Below are positions 5,674 to 11,937 of a stretch of 13,041 nt of DNA, one piece after another. The DNA is from JACVSF01 sp036702855 (GTDB lineage: Bacteria; Cyanobacteriota; Cyanobacteriia; Phormidesmidales; Phormidesmidaceae). The translations under genes and the position numbers were made by a program. Each line of letters begins with the position of its first letter. Position 1 is the first letter of the stretch. The stretch lies in contig DATNQF010000093.1 in the NCBI GenBank assembly GCA_036702855.1, forward strand, positions 1 through 13,041, read 5' to 3'. The notes under the pieces were generated by a model. It was given only the letters and a program-made list of their open reading frames with translations. It made no database searches and was not told where the DNA came from.

Positions 5674-8601
5674 TTAGCTACCTTGAAGCGGAGCATTTAG
5701 GGTTTTGGTGATGCGATCGCGCACATCTTCCAGATGAGCCCGGTTGGTGAGGCTAAGGCGATCACCTTGGTGGCGTAGGGTCGATGCGATCGCATCCTCA
5801 AGTTGCTTGAGTTGATAGCGGGCCAGAACACGGGCGTCTTCCGGAGCGCCAACCGTAGTCGCTGCCCCAACAAACTCTAGTAGCCCTTGGGCGCTGTCCA
5901 GACCGCTGTAGCCCCTCAACACCAGATTGGTCAGAATAGTCAGGTGATGACGTTGTAGCCCTCGTCGAAGGCTAGAGATTGAAGCCGTTTCAGGTGACTC
6001 GGTAAGCACCTCCGCCCACACCATCCTGCCAACCCGGTCAAAGAGTTCTTCCAGGCTCAAGGCTTCACCGGGCGAAGTTTTCAGCTCGGTGTCTCGTAGC
6101 CGTACCAGGCGATCAGCATTTAGCACGTCGCTAAGAATTAGCCCCTGGAGCAGCAAGATGCGGTTGTAGATCGGGTAGTCCAAGGGTGCGACCGTAATCT
6201 CCTGCCCCCATTGCAGCCAGCGGTCAGGGGCAAGGGAGTTGAGCAGATCGGGGGAAAACTCGAATGCATCGGGTGCAAAAACATACTTTTGGAGAGTGTC
6301 TAAGGTTTGCCGCTGTTTTTCAGCCGAGATCGGCTCGAACGGACGTTGACCCCGAGAACTCCAAGGATCGGTGCGGGTAAAGCGCTGTCCGCCAATGTAG
6401 TTGGACAGGGTCAACGCCTGACGCAGGTAATAGCCAAAGACTAGATCAAAGCGACGGCGCAACTGGCCATATCCCTCGCCAGGGCGCACTGAGTACCAGT
6501 CCAACCGTTTCCAAAGCGCTTGGGCATTCTCTAGCTGCCACTGAGCATACTGAGCTGGGTCGCTGCTGAGATCCCAAGCATCAGCTTGTGGATCCAGCAG
6601 ACTGTAGATATCCTCGTCCGTTGCGTAGGCCAGCTCTGGCGAGTTACTCCGCTGAGCAATTTCCTGTAGAGACCGCTGCTGTAGCTGGGGCAAAGACCCT
6701 AGCCCATCAAAGACCTTATAGCCGTATTCAATGGCCCACAGATCGTAAGGCCCCAGTACGGTCGGGAAGTAATCTCCTTGAGGCACCTCGGCAGGCGCTA
6801 GGTTGGGCGGAAAGTAATCCATCACAGATCCCACCAGTCCCCGACTGCGGGTGATATCAGCCTTGTTCAACTCTTCGGGAGTTCGCAGAGTGCTGCCCAG
6901 AAAGTTGTGCCGTAGTCCCAAAACATGACCGACTTCATGGGCCGTCAGAGACTTGAGATACTGGTTCACGTAGGTCTTGGAGGCCTCTGGCTGGGTGAAC
7001 GGCTCCCCCAACAAATCCAAAGCCAATCCCCCAAAAGCCACTTGCTGAGACGCATTGAAGCCAACACAGTAATCACTGGGATCAGAGGTACCTCGACGGC
7101 TGAGTGCCTCTGTTGGCCCCTGGCTTACTGCTCCTCGTAGTGAGCCTCTGTCTGTAGGGCGGCCCGAATCCGCTAGCAGCCATTGCTGATACAGATTTTG
7201 CAGCCGATGACCACATAGTTGTAGGTAGGTTTCCGCCCGAGACGAGAGGGGGTCAGCATAGGTTTCATATTGCTGATTGAGAAACCGGATGACGTTTGCA
7301 TCAAGCACGACATCAGCATCTAAGATCTCTCCGGTAATTGGATTGACCCGCGATGGTCCTAGCCCAACCACAGGATTGTTAAAGGAATCGGACCAGCGAA
7401 TCACGTTGTAGCGGATATCAGCGGGATCCCAGTTGGCATCGTCAGGCATTTGGCGAACCTCAATCGCCTTAAGCAAACCTGCCCGTTCAAAAGCGTCATT
7501 CCACAAAAGAACACCGTCTCGAATAGACTCTCGGTAAGCTTCGGGGACTGTATTTTCAATCCAAAAGACAATGGGCTCTTTAGCCGGTGACAGGGCAGCT
7601 TTGGGATCCTGCTTCTCCAGATGCCAACGGTTGATGTAGCGGACAAAGGGCGCAGCCGTGGGTGTCTGGGCCGGATTGCGAAAGGCCGTCAGAAAGTAGC
7701 CCACCCGCTCATCGGCTAGCCGGGGTTGATACCCTGGTGTGCCCTCCAACCGGGACAGACTGTAGCGCAGCTTCAGGTTAAATCCTCGATCATCGGGCAA
7801 GCTCTCCAGATAGGGGGCAAAAAATGTAGCCAATGGATCGGGGTTGCTACCGCCTGAAAATCCTAGAATCGCGCTAATTTCGACATTTTCGGGAAAGACT
7901 TTTATGGGTTCTAAATAGGAGGCATCGGAGTTGGCAGAATAGTTACCAAACACCTCAGGAAACTGAACCAGCAGTTCTGCCGGATCTCGCGACAAAATTA
8001 GAGCCCCCAAATCAATCAGGAGGGCCTTGCTCTTAGGGTCGATACTGACAATATTGAGCGTTGCAATCGCAGAATCACTAAAAGATTGGGATGTCAGTCG
8101 CTGTTCTCTCGGTTGGTTAGGGGCTGTTCGGAAATAGAGGTTAGGCACCGCCAATTGCACCTTATTTCCCGGCAAGCGGCGAAACTGAATCAGCAGATCG
8201 CTGACAGGCCAACCTCGCAGCAGGCCCAGTTCTCCGACGCCAGATTCTAGGGTCGCAACCATTAAAAAATTTTGGTTGAGCTGATCAGGCTGAATTGCAA
8301 GATAGGCCTGCTTTTTCTCAACGTTTTGGTATAGCGTAAACAGTCCTTGGCGGGTGGTCAGGCCATCGATGACTTCATCAAAGGGGCGCAGGCCCTCAGC
8401 TCCCGCATTGGGGGGTTGATCAGCAGCGGCAAGCTCAACGGCCACTTCTCCGGTTTTAGCGTGTTGGATATGCCCCTTCGAAAAAGTAGGCTGACCTGCG
8501 TCCCCTCTAGCGGGGATTGATTTGCCCCACGCCTGGGCCGACAGCAAGACTGCCCCCAACACTAAACTAAAGAGGCAGAGAAATTTAAGAAGTCGCTTCA
8601 C
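5674..8601 (-). CDS. Secreted zinc-dependent metalloprotease (DUF4953/5117/5118 type)
   Basis: Large exported metallopeptidase of 975 residues. A good signal peptide is visible: basic MKRLLK, a hydrophobic core, and a likely AQA cleavage site near residue 24. The N-terminal half matches the DUF5118/DUF5117 pattern, including FWIENTVPEAYRESIRDGVL near 345. The catalytic zinc motif is HEVGHVLGLRHN at 555-566 (His555, Glu556, His559, His565), followed by a metzincin-like Met-turn GSVMDY with Met594. The C-terminal third is helical with no clear motif. Start is GTG at 8601, chosen because it gives the signal peptide; AGGG lies 9 nt upstream. Residues about 478-509 form an Arg/Gly/Ser-rich insert made of an imperfect repeat. 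The gene diverges from queG across 136 bp. Substrate is unknown. Family members with this architecture are common in bacteria but poorly characterised. Confidence 0.88.
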   Translation of the reverse strand: MKRLLKFLCLFSLVLGAVLLSAQAWGKSIPARGDAGQPTFSKGHIQHAKTGEVAVELAAADQPPNAGAEGLRPFDEVIDGLTTRQGLFTLYQNVEKKQAYLAIQPDQLNQNFLMVATLESGVGELGLLRGWPVSDLLIQFRRLPGNKVQLAVPNLYFRTAPNQPREQRLTSQSFSDSAIATLNIVSIDPKSKALLIDLGALILSRDPAELLVQFPEVFGNYSANSDASYLEPIKVFPENVEISAILGFSGGSNPDPLATFFAPYLESLPDDRGFNLKLRYSLSRLEGTPGYQPRLADERVGYFLTAFRNPAQTPTAAPFVRYINRWHLEKQDPKAALSPAKEPIVFWIENTVPEAYRESIRDGVLLWNDAFERAGLLKAIEVRQMPDDANWDPADIRYNVIRWSDSFNNPVVGLGPSRVNPITGEILDADVVLDANVIRFLNQQYETYADPLSSRAETYLQLCGHRLQNLYQQWLLADSGRPTDRGSLRGAVSQGPTEALSRRGTSDPSDYCVGFNASQQVAFGGLALDLLGEPFTQPEASKTYVNQYLKSLTAHEVGHVLGLRHNFLGSTLRTPEELNKADITRSRGLVGSVMDYFPPNLAPAEVPQGDYFPTVLGPYDLWAIEYGYKVFDGLGSLPQLQQRSLQEIAQRSNSPELAYATDEDIYSLLDPQADAWDLSSDPAQYAQWQLENAQALWKRLDWYSVRPGEGYGQLRRRFDLVFGYYLRQALTLSNYIGGQRFTRTDPWSSRGQRPFEPISAEKQRQTLDTLQKYVFAPDAFEFSPDLLNSLAPDRWLQWGQEITVAPLDYPIYNRILLLQGLILSDVLNADRLVRLRDTELKTSPGEALSLEELFDRVGRMVWAEVLTESPETASISSLRRGLQRHHLTILTNLVLRGYSGLDSAQGLLEFVGAATTVGAPEDARVLARYQLKQLEDAIASTLRHQGDRLSLTNRAHLEDVRDRITKTLNAPLQGS
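7083..7151. repeat. Imperfect direct repeat inside metalloprotease gene
   Basis: Plus-strand segments 7091-7113 and 7133-7151 share the order CCTCG, then TGAG, then CCTCTGT, with small gaps. An inverted pair CAGAGG/CCTCTG (7083-7088 and 7107-7112) overlaps the first copy. The coding strand gives TEALSRRG and TDRGSLRG, so the protein carries a matching imperfect repeat in a low-complexity insert. This looks like slippage or a small in-frame insertion that preserved the frame. Confidence 0.5.
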
Positions 8602-8704
8602 GGGTGTGCGCCCTATTCGAGGTAACAGGAGGAAGTCAAACGGTGTAATTCCTTCCTACTCTAGTGTTTAGCCTGGCAGAGGGTACTCCTTTTCAAAAAC
8701 TCTC

Positions 8705-8732
8705 TTTAAAAAAATTCGAGGTTCGCTATAGA
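8705..8732 (+). promoter_or_regulatory. Candidate queG promoter (leaderless)
   Basis: TTTAAA (8705-8710, 4 of 6 to the -35 consensus) and TATAGA (8727-8732, 5 of 6 to the -10 consensus) are separated by 16 nt. The usual start point, about 7 nt past the -10 box, falls on the queG ATG at 8738, which would give a leaderless transcript. No Shine-Dalgarno sequence precedes that ATG, which is consistent. Confidence 0.45.
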
Positions 8733-8737
8733 ACGCT

Positions 8738-9706
8738 ATGTCAGTCACGCGTGAGAGCATCCAGCAACAAGCGTTGGCTCTGGGATTTCATCGGGTGGGG
8801 ATTGCCCAAGTGCCCCCTCTAACCAATGCTACAGACCTCCCTGAAGCAGAGCAGCAGGTCAAAGCTCGCCTGCAAAGCTGGCTCGGCCAAGGCTACCAGG
8901 CAGATATGGATTGGATGACCAACGCCAAACGGCAGAATATCCGCGAGGTGATGCCAGAGGTGCGATCGCTGATTTGTGTCGCGATCAACTACTACACGCC
9001 CCATACTCGTCCCGAAGGCCCACAGTATGCCAAGATCGCTCGCTATGGCTGGGGACGCGACTACCACCGCATCTTGCACAAGCGACTTAAGGCCCTGGCA
9101 ACTTGGCTCCAGGAGCAGGAGACAACGATTCAGGTGCGGTATTACGCCGATACTGGCCCGGTGCAGGACAAATTTTGGGCACAACAAGCTGGCCTAGGCT
9201 GGATCGCCAAAAATGGCAACCTAATCACCCGTGATTATGGTTCCTGGGTTTTTCTGGGAGAAGTGCTTACCAACCTGTCTTTAGAAGCTGATAAGCCACA
9301 CACCGCTCACTGCGGCACCTGTACCCGATGCCTAGAGGCTTGTCCTACTCAAGCAATTCGGCAACCGGGCGTCGTTGATGCCAACCGCTGCATCGCCTAC
9401 CACACAATTGAGAACCGGGCTGATCACATTCCTGAACCGATTGCTCAGAAGCTCAATGGGTGGGTGGCTGGATGCGATATCTGTCAGGACGTTTGCCCCT
9501 GGAACCTGCGATTTGCTCAGGAAACTGATGTCGAGGCGTTTCAGCCGTATCCTTGGAACATTGCGCCAACCCTAACAGAGCTATCTCAGCTTTCGGAGGA
9601 GGCGTGGGACCAACGCTTCCCGGCATCTGCCCTACGGCGGATCAAAGCGCCTATGTGGCGGCGAAACGCTCAGGCCGCTCAATCTCACCAATCTCCACCA
9701 AGATGA
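8738..9706 (+). CDS. queG: Epoxyqueuosine reductase QueG
   Basis: Cobalamin and iron-sulfur enzyme that reduces epoxyqueuosine to queuosine in the anticodon wobble base of tRNAs, acting in the cytosol. The 322-residue protein shows the N-terminal cobalamin-binding part, the active-site segment YYADTGPVQDKFWAQQAGLG with presumed proton donor Asp138, and WIAKNGNLI. A two-cluster [4Fe-4S] ferredoxin-like module follows: Cys192, 195, 198 and 202 in CGTCTRCLEACP, Cys218, and Cys246, 249 and 253 in CDICQDVCPWN. It lacks the long C-terminal HEAT-like extension of some homologues, as expected for cyanobacterial versions. The ATG at 8738 gives the expected N-terminus (MSVTRESIQQQALALGF). It is the first gene of a likely two-gene unit with the TPR gene 27 bp downstream and diverges from the metalloprotease gene. 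Confidence 0.95.
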   Translation: MSVTRESIQQQALALGFHRVGIAQVPPLTNATDLPEAEQQVKARLQSWLGQGYQADMDWMTNAKRQNIREVMPEVRSLICVAINYYTPHTRPEGPQYAKIARYGWGRDYHRILHKRLKALATWLQEQETTIQVRYYADTGPVQDKFWAQQAGLGWIAKNGNLITRDYGSWVFLGEVLTNLSLEADKPHTAHCGTCTRCLEACPTQAIRQPGVVDANRCIAYHTIENRADHIPEPIAQKLNGWVAGCDICQDVCPWNLRFAQETDVEAFQPYPWNIAPTLTELSQLSEEAWDQRFPASALRRIKAPMWRRNAQAAQSHQSPPR

Positions 9707-9733
9707 TCTAAGCTTGCTTCAGACTGCGTAGCA

Positions 9734-10600
9734 ATGGAGCGGTTAACGGCAGTGCTGAAACGGACATCTGTGCTCTCACTTCTTGCGGTTCTGGGCATTT
9801 GGGGTGCGGTTCCCCCGGCTCAGGGACAGGCGCTCGTGCCCTACGTGCTGCCCCTCGATTACAGTCGATTGGAAGAACAGGGGCTTATCCTGGCCCAAGA
9901 GGCCGTTCAACTGGCTCAGTTTCAACAGTTTGGCCCAGCACTAGAGCGCGCTCAGCTCGCCTCTCAACTAGCTCCCGGCAGTGCTCAAGTCTGGTCGCTT
10001 CTGGGCACCCTTTACCTGCAATTTGAGGAAGTTGATCAGGCTATCCCAGCCTTGGAGCGGGCCAAAGGTTTAGAACCTAATAATGCCAGCGTTCTGTTTT
10101 CCCTCGGCTCAGCCTACTTCCAAAAAGGCGAATACTTGCGAGCGGCCTCTTTCATCGAGCAGGGGTTAGCAATTGAGCCAAGTAATGCTGGGGCGATGTT
10201 TGACCTTGGCAATGCTTATTTCAAGCTGAAACAATATCAAAAAGCGATCAACCAGTACGAAGCCTCAGTGCGAACCGAACCCGAGTTTTGGCCATCGGTT
10301 AACAATATCGGGCTCGTATTGTTTGAACAGGGCAAGCCGGACGATGCGATCGCACGTTGGCGCTCCTCTTTGGAAATTGCAGGCGACGAACCCGAACCTA
10401 AATTGGCGATGGCCATCGCTCTCTATTCCAAAGGCGATCGCTCTGAGGCAGTCCGCTTGGGCATTGAAGCCCTAGAACAAGATAGTCGCTATGCTGACAT
10501 CGAATTTTTGCGAGACAACCTCTGGGGCAACCGCATGGTCGAAGCCGCACAGCAATTTTTCCAGGCTCCAGTCGTAAAAGCACTGATCGCCCAGCTCTAG
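9734..10600 (+). CDS. Secreted tetratricopeptide repeat protein
   Basis: TPR protein of 288 residues, probably exported. The signal peptide is visible: basic residues Arg3, Lys9 and Arg10, a hydrophobic core (13-27), and a likely cut near AQG-QA (29-32). About six 34-residue TPR units follow at roughly 49-82, 83-116, 117-150, 151-184, 185-218 and 219-252. The central ones are the most canonical (for example LFSLGSAYFQKGEYLRAASF). A short helical tail, LWGNRMVEAAQQFF, closes the protein. TPR arrays are protein-binding scaffolds; the partner is not identifiable here. It starts 27 bp after queG on the same strand and is probably co-transcribed, although no functional link to tRNA modification is evident. 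No Shine-Dalgarno sequence precedes the ATG. Confidence 0.85.
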   Translation: MERLTAVLKRTSVLSLLAVLGIWGAVPPAQGQALVPYVLPLDYSRLEEQGLILAQEAVQLAQFQQFGPALERAQLASQLAPGSAQVWSLLGTLYLQFEEVDQAIPALERAKGLEPNNASVLFSLGSAYFQKGEYLRAASFIEQGLAIEPSNAGAMFDLGNAYFKLKQYQKAINQYEASVRTEPEFWPSVNNIGLVLFEQGKPDDAIARWRSSLEIAGDEPEPKLAMAIALYSKGDRSEAVRLGIEALEQDSRYADIEFLRDNLWGNRMVEAAQQFFQAPVVKALIAQL

Positions 10601-10611
10601 TGGCTTAGCCC

Positions 10612-10629
10612 CAAAGTATTCAAAGTATT
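10612..10629. repeat. 9-bp tandem direct repeat
   Basis: CAAAGTATT occurs twice back to back, 10612-10620 and 10621-10629, immediately beside the palindrome that starts at 10631. It could be a slippage product or a footprint of the insertion that brought in the palindrome. It is too short to tell. Confidence 0.6.
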
Positions 10630-10630
10630 C

Positions 10631-10667
10631 GTAGAGACGCGATTTATCTGCCTTGAAGCGTCTCTAC
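10631..10667. repeat. Palindromic cyanobacterial intergenic repeat / terminator-like hairpin
   Basis: Perfect 10-bp inverted arms GTAGAGACGC (10631-10640) and GCGTCTCTAC (10658-10667) flank a 17-nt centre containing GATTTATC. From general knowledge, GTAGAGACGC-type palindromes are abundant dispersed repeats in many filamentous cyanobacterial genomes. It lies between two converging genes and its right arm contains the TAG stop of the fibrillin gene. It may act as a shared hairpin at the 3' ends, but no T tract follows, so it is not a classical terminator. Confidence 0.75.
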
Positions 10668-11263
10668 GGCATTACCTTTTTCAGAACAAACAAATTTCCC
10701 TCGTTGCCGCGACCAATGCGAAGGTCGTGGTCAAGGTAGGTCACTTCTAACCACCCCTGCTGACGATCTGAGTTAATCCGAAAATCTAGCCCTTGAAACA
10801 GGGATAGTTTTTCGTTGGTTTCCAATTTTTCTATAAATTGGCTGGGAGAGCGATAGCCTAGCCAGGTTTGCAGACCCAGCACGCCCCGCTCAAACGCAAC
10901 ATTGACTCGTCGTTCGGAGACAGGCTGGAATCGGGCTGACACACATACGATTCCTGAGAGCGAAAAGGGACTCTCGACCTCAGCAATGTTAAAGATGCGC
11001 TGATCAGCGGTGCGAATGCATTGATAAATTTGGCCGAGGCGGGCTAGGGGCACCCGGTCAATGCCGAGCAACTCTTGGCTAGTGGTGTAGAGCAATCGCC
11101 AGTCCCCTGCCAGCAGGTCTGTTGCAGTCAGCGGCGAGGGGGTCGGATTATAGCCTTCCAACCGGGTAATGGCTGATTGAATCACTTTGCGATCGCTTTC
11201 GCTGGCTAGCAACCCTCGATTTGTAGATGCGATCGCTTCTATCAACTCAGCTTTGCCAAACAT
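10664..11263 (-). CDS. PAP/fibrillin family protein
   Basis: Canonical plastid-lipid-associated/fibrillin domain protein, 199 residues, expected to bind lipids at thylakoid membranes. An N-terminal helix (FGKAELIEAIASTNRG, 2-17) leads to the family motif GDWRLLYTTS (53-62). A beta-barrel-like middle follows, then the conserved end YLDHDLRIGRGNEGNLFVL (176-194). There is no signal peptide or membrane span. The frame is open back to a TTG at 11293, but ATG at 11263 is chosen because MFGKAELIEAI is the typical family beginning and the extra ten residues look non-coding. No Shine-Dalgarno sequence is evident. The stop codon lies inside the palindromic repeat at 10631-10667, so the last residues (VMP) may reflect that insertion. 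It converges with the TPR gene and diverges from the DUF3134 gene. Confidence 0.9.
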   Translation of the reverse strand: MFGKAELIEAIASTNRGLLASESDRKVIQSAITRLEGYNPTPSPLTATDLLAGDWRLLYTTSQELLGIDRVPLARLGQIYQCIRTADQRIFNIAEVESPFSLSGIVCVSARFQPVSERRVNVAFERGVLGLQTWLGYRSPSQFIEKLETNEKLSLFQGLDFRINSDRQQGWLEVTYLDHDLRIGRGNEGNLFVLKKVMP

Positions 11264-11410
11264 AGATATATATGGCCCGGAAAAGAGCGGCAATGGCTAG
11301 CATAATAAGTCATCCAGGCTGAGGTCATCTACCGAACCTACCTTCTTGGTTAGAATGGGAGACCTGCTTCAGACTGGAAACCGCTTTAGGAAACATTCTG
11401 TTACATCGAG

Positions 11411-11439
11411 TTGACAGTTTCAAAAATTTGGGCTACCAA
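11411..11439 (+). promoter_or_regulatory. Possible DUF3134 promoter
   Basis: A perfect -35 hexamer TTGACA (11411-11416) is followed after 17 nt by TACCAA (11434-11439), which matches the -10 consensus at only 3 of 6 positions. If used, transcription would begin near 11446 and give a leader of about 97 nt holding two hairpins. The weak -10 suggests an activator or a wrong call. Confidence 0.3.
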
Positions 11440-11485
11440 TCCGGTGTAAACTCATGTTGGTTTACGGCCACCAGGCCAGCGATTC

Positions 11486-11527
11486 CGGTTCTGTAACAGG
11501 ACCGCTGTTCACCAGGTCTTTAGACCT
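11486..11527 (+). promoter_or_regulatory. Two consecutive hairpins in DUF3134 leader
   Basis: First inverted repeat: arms 11486-11494 and 11496-11504, nine pairs including one G-U, centred on A11495 and realistically closing with a small loop. Second: AGGTCT (11514-11519) and AGACCT (11522-11527) around TT. The second ends 15 nt before the DUF3134 ATG, where no Shine-Dalgarno sequence is seen. They could be leader RNA hairpins or DNA operator sites; the sequence does not say which. Confidence 0.45.
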
Positions 11528-11542
11528 CAGTCGATTCTGACT

Positions 11543-11785
11543 ATGACTTCACCGTTTTACAATCCGTCCATTCGCCAGGTGCCTCGCAGTGCGAAAGCGC
11601 CGATTCTTCAATCTTCCACCGATTCTTCCATCCTCAGTTGGCTGGAGCAAATTGGTCGCCTACGCCCGAGAGATCCCGTTGATAGTCTCTTAGATGAGCC
11701 TGACAGCGAGGAAATTTCTGATCTGATGGGCAACGACGACAGCTTTGAGGAAGACGATGATCTGCCTCTTGATGACGACGATTAA
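11543..11785 (+). CDS. Small acidic DUF3134 protein
   Basis: Cytosolic protein of 80 residues of the cyanobacterial DUF3134 type; function unknown. The N-terminal part is polar and Pro-containing (NPSIRQVPRSAKAPI, 7-21). A short helical core, SSILSWLEQIGRL (28-40), follows, then an acidic segment EEISDLMGND and a very acidic end (SFEEDDDLPLDDDD). The strong charge split, basic first half and Asp/Glu-rich tail, suggests a binding or regulatory protein, which is inference. The ATG at 11543 has no Shine-Dalgarno sequence. It is a single-gene unit: two hairpins lie in its leader and a 16-bp-stem terminator follows 4 bp after its stop, insulating mraY downstream. Family call is from the overall pattern, so fairly but not fully certain. 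Confidence 0.75.
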   Translation: MTSPFYNPSIRQVPRSAKAPILQSSTDSSILSWLEQIGRLRPRDPVDSLLDEPDSEEISDLMGNDDSFEEDDDLPLDDDD

Positions 11786-11789
11786 ACCT

Positions 11790-11826
11790 AAAAAGAGGAT
11801 TGGCCTGTTCGGTCAATCCTCTTTTT
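11790..11826 (+). terminator. Strong intrinsic terminator after DUF3134 gene
   Basis: Arms 11790-11802 and 11814-11826 pair perfectly over 13 bp (AAAAAGAGGATTG with its complement), extended by three inner pairs including one G-U, around loop TGTTC. The T5 tract on the plus-strand 3' side fits Rho-independent termination. It separates the DUF3134 transcript from mraY. Confidence 0.9.
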
Positions 11827-11894
11827 GCCTCTTGCATTAACAGTCAGGTTGCGGCAAACTGCCCCTGAGAGATAGGACAAACCCTGTTTTCTCT

Positions 11895-11928
11895 GAGAGT
11901 GTGTGTGGTGTGTGGTGTGAGATGAGGA
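11895..11928 (+). promoter_or_regulatory. C-free GT-rich leader before mraY
   Basis: These 34 nt contain no C and are dominated by GT/GTG repeats, ending in GATGAGGA. The GAGG at 11924-11927 sits 10 nt before the GTG start codon of mraY and could serve as a Shine-Dalgarno sequence at the long end of the useful range. Such a segment would be nearly unstructured in RNA. An in-frame TGA at 11923-11925 means mraY cannot start further upstream. Confidence 0.5.
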
Positions 11929-11937
11929 CAACCGTTC

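Larger units (their letters stand above)
11264..11542. other. Divergent intergenic region, fibrillin to DUF3134
   Basis: This 279-bp region separates two divergently read genes and should hold both promoters. For the fibrillin gene the minus strand carries weak boxes, ATGACC and TATGCT about 18 nt apart, near 11303-11332. For DUF3134 the plus strand carries a perfect TTGACA at 11411-11416, but with only a weak TACCAA-like box 17 nt later (11434-11439). Two inverted repeats precede the DUF3134 ATG and are annotated separately. No gene is seen in it. Confidence 0.5.

Noticed and set aside
8819..9187. 122-codon minus-strand frame opposite queG.
   Set aside because: It lies fully antisense to strongly conserved QueG coding sequence and shows no recognisable domain.
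5674..9706. Metalloprotease, QueG and TPR genes as a new defence or processing system.
   Set aside because: QueG and the TPR gene diverge from the protease, each family is widespread in cyanobacterial core genomes, and nothing links them mechanistically.
10612..10667. Tandem 9-mer plus palindrome read as an insertion sequence with target duplication.
   Set aside because: The two 9-mers are adjacent and do not flank the palindrome, and there is no transposase or terminal repeat.
11264..11293. TTG start extending the second fibrillin protein by 10 residues.
   Set aside because: MFGKAELIEAI at 11263 is the typical family start; the extension (MPLFSGPYIS) looks non-coding.
9715..11376. The 12-mer TGCTTCAGACTG occurs before the TPR gene (9715-9726) and before DUF3134 (11365-11376).
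   Set aside because: A few shared 12-mers are expected by chance in 13 kb on both strands, and no flanking similarity extends the match.
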